A stretch of 64,000 nucleotides of DNA, taken from NCBI RefSeq assembly GCF_036324505.1, contig NC_086357.1:27126293-27190292 (forward strand). The letters run 5' to 3'. Shown here piece after piece: positions 1 to 13,014 of this stretch. The stretch is from Eleginops maclovinus. Lineage: Eukaryota > Chordata > Actinopteri > Perciformes > Eleginopidae. The notes under the pieces are model-generated. The model worked only from the letters and a program-made list of their open reading frames with translations, did no database searches and was not told the DNA's origin. The stretch's first letter is position 1. Each line of letters opens with the position of its first letter. Both the position numbers and the translations under genes were made by a program.

Positions 1-593
1 TTTGAACATGAACTGGTTTTACCGTCCTGAATAGTTTCTGTGTTTCTTGTTTGTCGACCTGATTTACAGCCTCATGTGTCTTCCTGTTCTATCCTCCTAC
101 TCACTCTCACTCCTTTTGTCAGCTCCCATTATTAAAGCCGCTGTGACTCAGTTCTTTCAGTTTGGTTTCAGGTATTAAATCCTTTAAAAAAAAAGGCTTT
201 CTTTCCTCCTCCCCCCCCCCCCCCGGTAGTACAGTGAGGGGGAGTGGAGATAATAAAGAGGAGTGGAGGCTGGAGAGGCGCGGGTAATGAGGAGCTTCAG
301 GAACGTCTTTCTTTATGCAAATGAGATGCAAAATGTCATGCAAATGAACCGATTAATGGCCGGAAGCAGATTTGCATCAAACTGCAGAGACAGGCCTCAC
401 CCTGTTCAGACTTACAGTTACATTCACTCAGATCTCAAGGGATTTTACTCTCTTAACCAATCTGTTATTTAATCTTGATGCTTTGTATGTCTGGCATTGT
501 ATAAATTTAGTATGGATTGTCTTTATTTGCACTCGCTCTAATACTGCATGATGCAACTGTTGCACAATAACTTCCCTTAGGATGAAAACTGTA
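1..593. other. Intergenic, no gene seen
   Basis: Contains a C homopolymer (about 211-224) and AT-rich sequence. I see no coding exon, RNA gene or clear mobile element. Confidence 0.6.
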
Positions 594-1640
594 TTAAAGG
601 GGCCCTTTCAGGTGTATATCAGTATGTAGTGTCTCTACTTTAAAGAGTCCTCTCCTGCTGATGTTCAGGTGTATATCAGTATGTAGTGTCTCTACTTTAA
701 AGAGTCCTCTCCTGCTGATGTTCAGGTGTATATCAGTATGTAGTGTCTCTACTTTAAAGAGTCCTCTCCTGCTGATGTTCAGGTGTATATCAGTATGTAG
801 TGTCTCTACTTTAAAGAGTCCTCTCCTGCTGATGTTCAGGTGTATATCAGTATGTAGTGTCTCTACTTTAAAGAGTCCTCTCCTGCTGATGTTCAGGTGT
901 ATATCAGTATGTAGTGTCTCTACTTTAAAGAGTCCTCTCCTGCTGATGTTCAGGTGTATATCAGTATGTAGAGTCTCTACTTTAAAGAGTCCTCTCCTGC
1001 TGATGTTCAGGTGTATATCAGTATGTAGAGTCTCTACTTTAAAGAGTCCTCTCCTGCTGATGTTCAGGTGTATATCAGTATGTAGTGTCTCTACTTTAAA
1101 GAGTCCTCTCCTGCTGATGTTCAGGTGTATATCAGTATGTAGTGTCTCTACTTTAAAGAGTCCTCTCCTGCTGATGTTCAGGTGTATATCAGTATGTAGC
1201 GTCTCTACTTTAAAGAGTCCTCTCCTGCTGATGTTCAGGTGTATATCAGTATGTAGAGTCTCTACTTTAAAGAGTCCTCTCCTGCTGATGTTCAGGTGTA
1301 TATCAGTATGTAGTGTCTCTACTTTAAAGAGTCCTCTTCTGCTGATGTTCAGGTGTATATCAGTATGTAGTGTCTCTACTTTAAAGAGTCCTCTCCTGTT
1401 GATGTTCAGGTGTATATCAGTATGTAGCATCTCTACTTTAAAGAGTCCTCTCCTGCTGATGTTCAGGTGTATATCAGTATGTAGAGTCTCTACTTTAAAG
1501 AGTCCTCTCTTGCTGATGTTCAGGTGTATATCAGTATGTAGTGTCTCTTTATGTTTCTCATACTGCCTGTGTTGCAGCACCTCTTTTCACCCTTGTCTGA
1601 AACCAGAGCCCTGTCTCATTTTCTTTGCAGGTGCATAGCT
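594..1640 (+). mobile_element. MITE-like element carrying 57-bp array 1
   Basis: Starts TTAAAGGGGCCC and runs straight into the 57-bp minisatellite. It leaves the array through 'ctcatactgcctgtg' and 'tctgaaaccagagccc', sequences shared with the more complete copy at 50110-51163. The far end is lost. No transposase is present. A teleost non-autonomous element is the likely source. Confidence 0.7.
608..1548 (+). repeat. 57-bp minisatellite, array 1 (about 16.5 units)
   Basis: Head-to-tail units beginning 'caggtgtatatcagtatg', period exactly 57. Units differ mainly at one base after 'tatgtag' (T, A or C). Because 57 is divisible by 3 and the unit is open in one frame on each strand, it makes long false reading frames on both strands. 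Confidence 0.97.
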
Positions 1641-2154
1641 GATTGTTTCCTGCTGATTGGGGATCACATGATAAGGAAGACAGGTATGAGTACTGCTGGT
1701 GTTTTGTCTCAAACGTTGACTTTTTCCGTCACTTTGCTGATCTAAATTTGAATGTCCTGCCGTCTCTCCTCAGTTGATAAACACAGCCCCAGACTCTCGT
1801 TAAATTGATGATCCACACATCATGATTTGGGGAGGTTTTGGTGATTCAAGCATGCACACAAATATGAACTGAACCAGCGTCCTGCTATACATAAAGTTGT
1901 ATTAAAGTGATTAACTGTGAGCCTATCGGACGGAGCTGTGGTTGTTGGTTCCACCTCAGCCTCACGCTGACTCCGCCCGTCTCGGCCCTAAATGAGGCCT
2001 TTCTGGCTCCAGACATGTGGTAAACCCAAAGTGCAGACTTTAATCCAGCGCTGCAGAAACCAGGGGGGACCACACAGGCTCTGCAGACGGGATCCATACC
2101 GTCTGACTCCCACTCCACATTTACAGACAGTGATTCAGCCCGTCGGGAGCAGCT

Positions 2155-2990
2155 TCCAACCAGGGTCCACTCAGAAAACCTTACTGTGCTTTCAGTTTGT
2201 CAGACTATGCGAGGGTTTCCTTTCGTCTGCACAGTCAGCTGTCTGTCTGCACAGATCCAGAGTCAGTTTGTTTGGTCTGCAGAGTATCTCATCAGACTGT
2301 GAGGTATTTACTTTGGTCTGCAGTCAGTTTTCGGTCTGCAGAGATTGAGAGTGTTTCCACCACCAGGGTCCACTCTCTTTTGCACTGACTAAGACTAAGG
2401 TTTTCCCTTTTGTCTGCACCCTTTGTATATACACTCTATGGTCTGCACACATCCAAAGTGTTTCCAGCACCAGTTTCCACTCAGAAAACCCTTAATTTTA
2501 CTGTTTTTTAAACAAGTCAGTCTTCTGTCTGCACAAATCCAGAGTGTTTCCACCATCAAGATCGTACTTGATTTCACTGTAAGACTATGCACAGTGTTCC
2601 TTTTGTCAGTGTTTCTGTCAAAACAAACCAACAGAGGCTTTATTGTTCATATGCACATGCTACAGCATAGTCTGAGCAATAAAAATCACATTTCCATCAC
2701 CAGGGTTCCCTCAGGAAACACTTGCTTTTACTGTATTTTCCATTATCATTGAGTTGGCTTTTGTCTACAAAGATCCAGTCAGTTGTCTGCACAGATTTGG
2801 AGTGTTTCCTCTGCCAGGGTCCACTCAGAAAACACTCGCTCTTGCTGTATTACTGTCATTTTTCATTTTGCAAGGTCTGCTTCTTTGTATGCACACATTC
2901 ACAGTGAGTTTATTTTCTGCACAGACTCAGTTCTCAGTTGTCTGCAGAGCTGTGACACCGTCCCTCCTGTCTCTCAGGCTCCTGCTGTTT
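2155..2990. repeat. Degenerate tandem repeat ('ccagggtccactcagaaaac' / 'gtctgcacagatccagagtg')
   Basis: The phrases 'agggtccactcagaaaac', 'gtctgcacagatccagagtg' and 'tttccaccaccagg' recur several times with heavy divergence. An old tandem or higher-order repeat. Unit length is not constant. Confidence 0.6.
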
Positions 2991-3034
2991 TTCCACATCA
3001 CAGGCTGCACACTCCACCATCCGTCAGCCCTTCT

Positions 3035-3177
3035 CCATAAATGGATATTCTGTCTCTCCGTGTTGTTGCTGCAGCGGGCCCAGGCGAGGAGCTGAGCTGC
3101 TGGACTGTTTTCCGGGCGTCTCCGCTGCAGCGCTGCATTCCTGCTTCCTGAGCAGCCGGAGAGGAATGTGAGGAATG
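3035..3177. promoter_or_regulatory. Possible regulatory cluster: CArG box and TEAD-type motifs
   Basis: A perfect CArG box (CCATAAATGG, 3035-3044) is followed by CATTCC (3136) and two GGAATG motifs (3163, 3172), in a GC-richer patch unlike the surrounding repeats. SRF and TEAD are the known binders of such motifs. Motifs this short occur by chance, so this is only a candidate. Confidence 0.2.
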
Positions 3178-3240
3178 CTGCAGACATGTGACAACACTGA
3201 CAGCTCGGGAACGTGTGTGTGTGTTGATCTGACTCTGCAA

Positions 3241-3376
<136 letters not shown>

Positions 3377-3639
3377 GCAGAGTCTGTGTAACATGAAACT
3401 AGTGTCTGTGGCTCAGGATGGTCACAAGATGAACCTGAGGGGTTATCAGATGGTGCTGCTTATAAAACTCTGAAGGTTGAAAATAGGTTTTCAAAAAGCC
3501 AGTCTGCAGAAAACAGACCGTGCAACAACTTTAGTAAAACCACTCTTTAATGCATCAAGATTGTATACAATTTAAAAAGACAAAATGGAAAACAAAAAGG
3601 TGAAACCATTTGAAATCTTTCCATAGGGTTACGTAACAT

Positions 3640-4120
3640 TCAGACAGCTCTCTATGTGCCTCACACTGCCTGTGCTGCAGCTCCTCTTTTCACCCTCTGT
3701 CTGAAACCAGTCACTTTCTATTCTCCGCTGCTACTGAAAATGTACTTTGCACTAAGAGTTATTTGCACTAAGACCTACGTGCACTCCTGTCAAATTGTGT
3801 TGACTGTGTCTGATATATATTACCTGTACTTAGTTTTTTGCATACCCCTTTATGGTCCTTATCTTATCTTTGTATGTTTTATGTTCTTGTTTGTATTTGC
3901 ACTGTGGGACTGCAGGAAACGGTATTTACATTTGCTGTATATATAACACGTGGACATTTTGACAATAAAGTGGACTTTGACTTTGTGTCTTCTCTGATTG
4001 GTTAGCTATTCTGCTCTGTTGTGTCAACTGCTTACAGATTTACCTAAAACCCATAACACACACCACAGGAAAAGGGAAACCCCAAAAAGCAGTATAGGGC
4101 CTTTTTAAATAAAAGACGGA
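3640..4120 (+). mobile_element. MITE-like element fragment, interrupted
   Basis: Homologous to the flank of the 57-bp-bearing element: 'cactgcctgtgctgcagc', 'ctctgtctgaaaccagtc', then 'ctgattggttagct' and 'aaaccccaaaaagcag'. About 260 bases of unrelated sequence (3722-3985) separate the halves. That insert ends 'gacaataaagtgg', possibly a retroelement 3' end. Confidence 0.55.
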
Positions 4121-4886
4121 AACTGAATCTGAATATAAAACCTGATCAGCTCGTCTGTTGAGCAGCAGAGAGGATCTGCAGGTCAGTGAGCAGCAGGGGG
4201 TCCGTGTGTGTGTGTGTATGTGAGTCAGCAGCTGTTGAAGCGTCTGTGTGAGGTTCTCTGTGTTTGCGTTCAGTCTGCAGACAGAAGTTCTCCACCGCTG
4301 GAACATTTAACTTTTATCGTGTTTAGTCTCATTCAACAAGGCCGACATTAGACTGGGAATCTTATAATTAGAGGGGCTGTTCTCTCTTGATAGCTTCCCA
4401 TTAAAACCTGCTATATCCCCCCTGGTTTCATGTCTGTACCTTGAAGGCCTCTGCAGCTTAGTGTGTGCTGAGTTTCTTCTGTTTGGGGAAATGTTCTCTG
4501 GCTAACTTTTCAATTTGTCCGTGCAAAGATGGATGAAAAAGATGAAGTTGTATATTTTGACAGACCTGATGCTGGTCTTCCCCCTGACCCTCGGCCCTCT
4601 CTGCAGCTGCTCAGATTCACACCTCCAGTCCTGCAGAGCTCGAGAAACTACAAACACAGAGGTGTCAACTCTCTTCCCCCTCTGACAGAAAAACACTCAC
4701 TTTTAATATATTAAATATACTGAAAAGATGCTTGGGTAAATCTAAATGCACTTTAATTAACTCAGTCAAATCCACAGAAAAGTATTGGGTGGATTTATTG
4801 ATTTTTAACCGATGAATTAGTGAACATCCATACCTTCACCCCTGATAATAATACATAAAATAACAGATAATAAAAATAAAAGATAG

Positions 4887-5517
4887 AGTAAAGTAGAAGT
4901 ACTCAGGTCTTGTACTTGAGTAAAGTAGAAGTACTCAGGTCTTGTACTTGAGTAAAGTAGAAGTACTCAGATCTTGTACTTGAGTAAAGTAGAAGTACTC
5001 AGATCTAGTACTTGAGTAAAGTAGAAGTACTCAGATCTTGTACTTGAGTAAAGTAGAAGTACTCAGATCTTGTACTTGAGTAAAGTAGAAGTACTCAGAT
5101 CTTGTACTTGAGTAAAGTAGAAGTACTCAGATCTTGTACTTGAGTAAAGTAGAAGTACTCAGATCTTGAGTAAAAGTAGAAGTACTCAGATCTTGTACTT
5201 GAGTAAAGTAGAAGTACTCAGGTCTTGTACTTGAGTAAAGTAGAAGTACTCAGGTCTTGTACTTGAGTAAAGTAGAAGTACTCAGGTCTTGTACTTGAGT
5301 AAAGTAGAAGTACTCAGGTCTTGTACTTGAGTAAAGTAGAAGTACTCAGATCTTGTACTTGAGTAAAGTAGAAGTACTCAGATCTTGTACTTGAGTAAAA
5401 GTAGAAGTACTCAGATCTTGTACTTGAGTAAAGTAGAAGTACTCAGGTCTTGTACTTGAGTAAAGTAGAAGTACTCAGGTCTTGTACTTGAGTAAAGTAG
5501 AAGTACCAGAGTGTAGG
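4887..5517 (+). repeat. 32-bp minisatellite ('agtaaagtagaagtactcag'), about 20 units
   Basis: Tandem units of period 32, each carrying 'agtagaagtactcag', then GTCTTG or ATCTTG, then 'tacttg'. Two units near 5160-5175 and 5398 carry indels. The flanking sequence (5500-5535 and 5710-5835) is a dispersed element that recurs at 36340-36450 and, inverted, at 33750-33890. Confidence 0.97.
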
Positions 5518-6590
5518 AATACTCTGTCACAGTAAAGTATTCTAAATGTTCCTCCAGTGAAAGTAGAAAGTACTCTCCTCTAAATGTACTTAAAGTAGCG
5601 ACAGTAAAAGTAGTCATTGTCTGATTGGTCCATTTCAGAATAATATCTCTGATCTGTTTTATAATGATTGATCATTAAAGTGTTCTCAGAGCTGGTAAAG
5701 GTGCAGCTAGTTTGAATGGCTTTGTATACTGCAGGGTAGCTGCTGGATTTACTGCAGGTGAACTAAAATCTGATTTAAGGGAGATTATATTCACCATCAT
5801 TAATCCTAATCTGCCTAGCAACTAAAGGGATTAAATAAATGTAGAGGAGTAAATCTAGCAAACACACATTTCCTTACATGTTGTGCTTAGTTTATTTCCT
5901 CCTCTGTTGAACATACCTTTCAGAGACGGACAGACAGTCAGAAGCCTGTGTGTGTCGTCTGTGTTAAACAGTGACAGGTGAGCACTGAGCATGCTGGGAG
6001 TTCTGGGGGTCGTGACCTCAGCTGACCTCTGACTGTTTCACACTCCACAGGTGTGCAGTGTGAAACATAATGCAGCAACTTAATATATAGGATTATTCAT
6101 TTCTTTTGGTGGACATTTAACTTCCACGTCTTCTGTTTTATCTTATTATTATTTAACATCTTTACTTATTTTTATGTTTGCATTTTGTTTTGCTTTCACT
6201 TTTAATGTTTTTATAAATATTTTGATTTTAATATATTTGTGGATTTAAAAAAAACGTTGATTAAATTGAATTTTCTTATAATTTATTAATTTAATTCTAA
6301 GATGGAGCAACCGTCACAAAATCCAATTTCCCCCGTAATAAAATATTCAGATTCTAAATGATTTTTGTACTTTAAGGTCATTTAAAGCCAATTCTTTAAT
6401 ACTTGAACTTAAGTAAGACTTTAAATGAATGACTTGCAACTACAGAGTACTAGAGTGGAGTATTTGTATTAAAGTACAGCTACTCTTACTGTAGTAAAAC
6501 ATCTGATTCCCTAAATATTGTTAAGAGGTCACTTCTGGTCATCATCCACTTTATTCCTTTATCTGTAAACTAAATGATAAGTTTGACCTG

Positions 6591-6592
<2 letters not shown>
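5518..6592. other. Remainder of dispersed element, then AT-rich intergenic DNA
   Basis: 5518-5840 belongs to the element that carries the 32-bp array ('cctaatctgcctagcaact' near 5810). From there to 6592 the DNA is AT-rich, with a degenerate echo of the same element near 6400-6500. No exon recognised. Confidence 0.55.

Positions 6593-6686
<94 letters not shown>
6593..6686. repeat. (AC)n microsatellite
   Basis: Pure AC run of about 47 dinucleotides. Confidence 0.99.
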
Positions 6687-6688
<2 letters not shown>

Positions 6689-7758
6689 AGGTCAGACGCG
6701 GTTCAGACTCTGAGTCTCGTTTTATTTGCCGTCTGTCGCCTCGTTGGGTGGGCCGGTGTGGGAAACAAAGCTCTGACTCAGTCAAACTGCAGCCAGCAGA
6801 CTTTATCATTTTTCTGTTTATGAAGATGACAGTAATTAGCGCCGGTTTACCTGCAGCTCAGGTGAGCTGATCGCTGCTCTGCTTTTCACTTCCACCCTGA
6901 TATTAAAATACCTCTGACACTAACAGGAGGCTTTGTTCTGCAGGAATCTGCCTGCAGGACGCCCAGCACCTTCACACAGGCAGGTCCTCACTCTGCTCAC
7001 GCCTCATCCCGGAAACACATGATTAAAGTCAGAAATATGCAGCAAATTAAACTTTACAAATGCTCAGGAATGTAGGGAAGCAGCAATGACAACAAGAGGT
7101 TTCATTAAAACATTTTTTAAATATGTCGATTGAATATCAGGTTTATAGGTGTACAGATTCAAGGAATGTTGTGTATCAAGGGGGGAAAAACAGTCATTTG
7201 TAAAAATTAAATGAAAATATAAAGCAATATTAATGACATTTTAAAAACGATTAAAACATCTAAAACAATTTATTTACAATAAATATAAAAATACAAAAAT
7301 GAAAAACACATATTTTAAAAAGGACGTATTATTTAAATCATTTACCGTATACATTTTTATTTATCTGCTTAGTGTGTTAACATGCCCACAACACAAAAAC
7401 AGAACAAAAAGAAGCAGCCACCTTGTTCCAGGTCATCTCTTTGGAGTGTGTTTGATAAAATCACAGTTAGATAAAGCAGGAAGTTCAGCCGAGGACACGT
7501 CGCCCTCTCAGATCACAAGATGCTAACTTTGCTAGAGGATGCTAAATTGGCCACAGGTGTTTTACATTGAACAGGAAATGTTTGAGCAGGACTCACGCTG
7601 AAAACACACGAAGGCAGCGGTGAAGTGCTGCCATGCAATGTGTGTATTCTGTAGCAATGTGCAGCAGGTTTTTGAACGTGTTTATAGTCAGATGTCTGAA
7701 GCTTCTATGTGTCTTAAACACGGTAACAAGTGTCCAAAGGAGACGACTAAACGTCATC
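6687..7758. other. Intergenic, no gene seen
   Basis: A GC-richer patch (6700-6900) with non-repetitive sequence that could be conserved non-coding DNA, followed by AT-rich DNA. No exon or RNA gene recognised. Confidence 0.5.
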
Positions 7759-8790
7759 ACGCCCAACATTAGCCGCCTTTAGCTTAGCGGTGGAGTCGTG
7801 AAGTCATGTGACCGTGCTGTAGTTCCTTTATAGCCCAACATTAGCCGCCTTTAGCTTAGTGGTGGTGACGTGAAGTCATGTGACCGTGCTGTAGTTCCTT
7901 TATAGCCCAACATTAGCCACCTTTAGCTTAGCGGTGGAGTCGTGAAGTCATGTGACCGTGCTGTAGTTCCTTTATAGCCCAACATTAGCCTCCTTTAGCT
8001 TAGCAGTGGAGACGTGAAGTCATGTGACCGTGCTGTCGTTCCTTTATAGCCCAACATTAGCCACCTTTAGCTTAGCAGTGGAGACGTGAAGTCATGTGAC
8101 CGTGCTGTAGTTCCTTTATAGCCCAACATTAGCCACCTTTAGCTTAGCAGTGGAGACGTGAAGTCATGTGACCGTGCTGTCGTTCCTTTATAGCCCAACA
8201 TTAGCCACCTTTAGCTTAGCGGTAGTGAAGTGAAGTCATGTGACCATGCTGTAGTTCCTTTATAGCCCAACATTAGCCGCTTTTAGCTTAGCAGTGGAGA
8301 CGTGAAGTCATGTGACCGTGCTGTCGTTCCTTTATAGCCCAACATTAGCCACCTTTAGCTTAGCAGTGGAGACGTGAAGTCATGTGACCGTGCTGTAGTT
8401 CCTTTATAGCCCAGCATTAGCCGCTTTTAGCTTAGCAGTGGAGACGTGAAGTCATGTGACCGTGCTGTCGTTCCTTTATAGCCCAACATTAGCCTCCTTT
8501 AGCTTAGCGGTGGAGACGTGAAGTCATGTGACCGTGCTGTAGTTCCTTTATAGCCCAACATTAGCCACCTTTAGCTTAGCGGTGGTGAAGTGAAGTCATG
8601 TGACCGTGCTGTAGTTCCTTTATAGCCCAACATTAGCCTCCTTTAGCTTAGCGGTGGAGTCGTGAAGTCATGTGACCGTGCTGTAGTTCCTTTATAGCCC
8701 AACATTAGCCACCTTTAGCTTAGTGGTGGAGTCATGAAGTCATGTGACCGTGCTGTAGTTCCTTCATAGCCTAACGTTAGCTCTTTGCTT
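7759..8790 (+). repeat. 72-bp minisatellite ('tagcccaacattagcc'), about 14 units
   Basis: Constant period of 72 from 7759 to 8767. Units carry 'tagcccaacattagcc', 'tttagcttagcggtgg' and 'gaagtcatgtgaccgtgctg'. The same unit appears in an atp10a intron at 56940-57188. Confidence 0.97.
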
Positions 8791-9343
8791 CTGGAGATGG
8801 TATGTATGCTTTAACTGTTTTCACAGTGGTGTTAATATGTGCAGATAATCCCGCTGAACAAAACGTGTAAGCATTATAACCAATGATAAAATCCCATTGG
8901 CTTTCTTTCTTGTGAGACCTTGCAATGCTAACTTCCAGTTTAACCTTCAAAACAGCTTTATATAACATGCACATCATCATGCATGTACAGAAACTGGAGA
9001 AACAACATTAAACACATTCCTGCAGCTCATCAGACGGTGTACAGTTAATGCTTCACCGCCTGCAGACGTACAGACTTCCTCCGCTCTCTGTTGGTTTGTT
9101 TGACGTTCTCTCCTCCCCGTCTGGCGTCAGTACGGGCTGACATTTGGTCCGGGGCTATTTAAAGCAGGTCGGCTCTGGTCTGAGTCAGGGCCCAGAGATG
9201 TGTGTGTTTGCGTGTGTGTGTGGGTCGGCGTGGCGTTGTGTTTGCGTCTGTCAGCTGCAAGGCGAAGCCTGAAGTCTGGAGTGTAGAGTCAAAAAACTCC
9301 CACTGCAGAGTGACTGATGAAACCAGCATGACTCACAGTGAGG

Positions 9344-9344
<1 letters not shown>
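8791..9344. other. Intergenic, no gene seen
   Basis: Non-repetitive except for short TG runs near 9200-9240. A patch at 9100-9190 with 'ctatttaaag' looks promoter-like, but I find no exon downstream on either strand. Confidence 0.4.

Positions 9345-9409
<65 letters not shown>
9345..9409. repeat. (TG)n microsatellite
   Basis: About 32 TG dinucleotides. Confidence 0.99.
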
Positions 9410-9410
<1 letters not shown>

Positions 9411-9550
9411 GTAAGGTGTGGGATCAGATTCCTGCAGCCTGTTTGTTCTGAGACATATTTTGGGATGAGCTGTTTCATTCTGCACGCTATCGGCACATTT
9501 TTCTTCTTCCCACTGCAACGACACGCCTCGCCAAGTGATCTTTCACAACA

Positions 9551-9553
<3 letters not shown>

Positions 9554-9618
<65 letters not shown>

Positions 9619-9631
9619 GTGTGTGTGTGTG
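9554..9631. repeat. (TG)n microsatellite
   Basis: About 39 dinucleotides with a single GC interruption near 9613. Confidence 0.99.
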
Positions 9632-10049
9632 GAGCTGTGCATCAGGCTCTTCAGCTCTCTACACCAAAGCCACCTTACACAGTGAGGTCTGATCACCCTG
9701 AAACTCTTGACCCCTGTATCAGATATTAAATGCCATGGATGCTTTTGAATTTGTCTGGAGTTCAGATCTCTGATCCGCCCGATACACATGCAGTGACTCA
9801 CGGCTGCTTCATATTTCATCTGTGAGACATTGAAATGAACCCATGTGGGAGTGAAGTTCATTGACTTTGATTGACATTGATTTGCTCAAACCTTTAAGAT
9901 TATCAGCTTTGTGTGACCTTTATGTTGAAGGTATTTCTGATAGTGTTGCTGCCTCGCCTAAAAGTTATATTTAAATCCATAACAAAGTGACATATTGACA
10001 GCTTAGCCTGGCTCTAAATCATACATGACCAATTCAGAAAGTACTACCC

Positions 10050-10320
10050 AACAACCAGCAACTTATAGGGGGCGTAAACATTCCCACCCCTGCCTGAAAC
10101 ACCTCCACTGGACTCCTTTGTTAATTTAAAGAGAACAGTGACACTTCTATTGGCTAGCACTCCAACACATTGTACCTGACAGGCTAAGGGGCGGGACATC
10201 TCTAAGTGGTTGACCAATCAGTCGGCCAGCTAACCAATCAGAGCAGACTGGGCTCTGGTTTCAGACAGAGGGTGAAAAGACAGGCAGAACATTAAAGCAT
10301 GGAGACATGTCCCATACATG
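10050..10320 (-). mobile_element. MITE-like element fragment (inverted)
   Basis: Inverted relative to the copy at 40655-40930. Shares 'cctgcctgaaac', 'ggactcctttgtt', 'taaggggcgggacatctc', 'taaccaatcagagcagac', 'gtttcagacagagggtgaa' and 'aaagcatggagacatgtcc'. No 57-bp tandem array here. Confidence 0.7.
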
Positions 10321-11259
10321 TCGTAAACGTTTCAAATATGTTTGATGTGGTTTTGTTTTTGATTGACAACGCAATGGAAAAGTGTTTCTATAACTACACA
10401 TTCAGAATGAGATGCAAACCCACCCTCTCCACCAAGACTTACGGCTTGTTTTCAGACGTTTACATTTACATTTATGAGCGTGCATATGATTGTGATGCAC
10501 AGATAATTGAGGGGGGGTTGGTCTGCTGCTGTGGTCGGGGGCCCTCCCTCTGCAGGGCGAGGCCGGTGGGGATGGTGGTTTGGTGGTTTGGGGTGAGAGG
10601 AGGGTCTTCGAGGGTCGGTGGGGACAGGGAGGGGGCTCTTGTGGTGATCGAGGGTCTATTTTAGTTTACTTATAGCCTCACCACCCCCCCCCCACGATGT
10701 TCAACCAAGAAGGATACGTGATGAAGGAATGATGCATTTCGTTTATATTTTTCTTATTCCTGCAACTTATTTGCACAATTGTGTCCTTTGCACGTACGAT
10801 CAATTATTAGAGACACAAGATTTCATTTCCAAAACTCGGCTGTAGCTTTTGTGCACATGACAATAAAGCATGTTTGAATCTCTGCTGGAAGGAAACTGCA
10901 GATAGTTCATGTATTCCAGTAGTGTACATTAAACAGTACTTGCACTTAACTTGGGTTTTTCCATTTAATTATATACTTATGTTTCTCCATCTCAGAGGTC
11001 ACTACTCTTTTCACTCCACTTCTTCTGTCTGAAAGCTTCAGTTACTTCTTCCATCTCTTCTCCTCTTCCTCAAACCTGCAGCTCATTTCAAATGTTTTTT
11101 GATTGACTGAAGGATGAAGTGTTCCTTTAGGTGTATAATGCTCCTCCTTCTTAGGATAAACAAAGTGTGGAAGTAGCAGGAAAGTGCACGGCCACAAAGC
11201 TTAAAACAGTTCATTTGGATAAGTTTAAAATATATATGTACATATGTCTTACAAACAGC
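10321..11259. other. Intergenic, G-rich patch then AT-rich DNA
   Basis: 10508-10640 is strongly G-rich on the plus strand. 10840-10875 ends 'gacaataaagcatg', similar to the possible retroelement tail at 3960. No exon recognised. Confidence 0.4.
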
Positions 11260-11655
11260 GACTTTTAGCGACCTCGGTACATGTTTTAGGGACTTCAGTG
11301 CATATTTGATCAACTTCAGTGCAGTTTGAGTGACTTTTGGTGCAGTTTGTAGAGACTTGACTGCAGTTACAGTGACTTCAGTGAATATTTGATCAACTTC
11401 AGTGCAGTCTTAGCTACTTTAGTACAGTTTTTGCAACTTCAGTGCATATGTTAGTGACTTCAGTGCAGTTCTATCCACTTTGGTGCATATTTTAGACTCT
11501 CCAGTGCAGTTTCATCAACGGTGGTGCAGTTTTTATTGACTTCAGTGCAGTTTTAGCTACTTTAGTACAGTTTTTGCAACTTCAGTGCATATGTTAGTGA
11601 CTTCAGTGCAGTTCTATCCACTTTGGTGCATATTTTTGTGACTTTATACAAATGT
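11260..11655. repeat. Imperfect tandem repeat ('gacttcagtgcagttt') with 143-bp higher order
   Basis: A roughly 24-30-base motif ('gacttcagtgca', 'gcagttttagctac') recurs with variation. A longer block starting 'tagctactttagtacag' at 11411 recurs almost unchanged at 11554, showing a 143-bp higher-order duplication. Confidence 0.85.
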
Positions 11656-12138
11656 TTTCCTTTCTCCAGGCCTGGAAACCTCTTTTGTTCCCCAGTCTTC
11701 TCCCTGCAGCCCTCGTTGGGTCGGTGCCGGTCTTCAGAGCCTCTTCTGGTTTGAGGTTTTGGAGACGAACAGGAGCAGGAGGGAAGAAGGGGACGTTTGG
11801 TTTGAGATCAAAGTGCGGTTTGGGTGGGTGGGGTGAGGCCGGTGGTAGAGGGGGGGGTTACCTCAGCACATGGTCTGTAATTGTGGGCTCGTGCTCTCAG
11901 AGAAAGGAGGCCCTGTGATGATGCCCTTTGATGCAAAGAGAGAAAAGTCAGATGAGGAGAAAAGAGAGGAAAGTCAGATTTATTTTAAACCTTTTTACTC
12001 AGAGACTTTATTGGATTTCTCGTGTTTTATTGCTTATTTAATTTGATTAAGCATTATTCTTTCTATCTATTTGAATTCATATATGAAGTGACAGCACTAT
12101 GCATGTATTAGTTTATTTCCTTTATTTTAACTTTACTT

Positions 12139-12250
12139 TTAAAGAGTCCCTGTTATGCGTTTTGGGGGTTTCCCTCACCTGTAGTGTATTTGTGTGCATG
12201 TAAATAGTCTGCAAAGGCTAAAATCCCAAAGCCCCGTTGAGAGAGAGCTT
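12139..12250 (+). mobile_element. MITE-like element end fragment
   Basis: 'ttaaagagtccctgttatgc' followed by 'tttgggggtttccct' and 'gcatgtaaatagtctgcaaa', matching the ends at 37628 and 45466. Confidence 0.6.
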
Positions 12251-12707
12251 CTGTCACACACTTCCTTTGAACTTTCATATTATCATTTTGAGTTCACATG
12301 TTTTTCATTCAGCAGGTCAGCACATCCACTCTCAGTTCCTCTTTGCATGAATGTGGGTCTTATTTGTATATCCAGTCCACAAACAGCTGCAGCGTTCAGG
12401 TAAAGCTGGAGGAGGAAGGCTTTTTTTAATGGTAGTGATGGTCGGGGGGGTTCCCTGAGGCAATCCCGCTCTCAGGGTTCTGTCCCTGCAGCATTGTGGG
12501 AAAGACCAAATGACTGAGATCTGCATAATGAAAGAGAAAAGAGCAGAGAAGCAGAAACTCTAACTTCCTCTGTGACCGTTTCTCTGTTTGACTGAAGAGA
12601 TATTACTCTGCAGGATTTACACGTTCAGCACGTGGCTGCAGCGCTGGTGGTCTCACTGGAAGCTTGTTTCATCTTTAAAAAGCAAATAAAAGATGGTTTA
12701 ATGACTT

Positions 12708-12835
<128 letters not shown>

Positions 12836-13014
12836 CCAATAAAGATCTTAAAGTGAGAGCTGCTTCATGGCCAGGCTCGGGGATTACGTAATGAGGAGAC
12901 AGAGAGCTACACTAATCAGATAACTGGGGCGCCTACCGCCTGAATCTGCTTTACACGTGGCCCGGATCGTCTTCTTTTGAAACGTCTCACTTTTTGTCTC
13001 CCGATTTGTTTTCC

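Noticed and set aside
608..1580. Long reading frames on both strands over the 57-bp array (also at 50110-51046, 53728-56170 and 60525-61436)
   Set aside because: They arise only because the unit is 57 bases (19 codons) without stops in one frame per strand. The peptide is a perfect 19-residue repeat with no promoter, start context or conservation, so not a gene.
9100..9200. Promoter-like patch with 'ctatttaaag' and a possible gene start
   Set aside because: No splice-bounded coding sequence follows on either strand, only microsatellites. Left as intergenic.
10299..10664. 121-residue plus-strand frame
   Set aside because: No recognisable domain. It starts inside a MITE fragment and runs into a G-rich low-complexity stretch, with no splice or promoter support.
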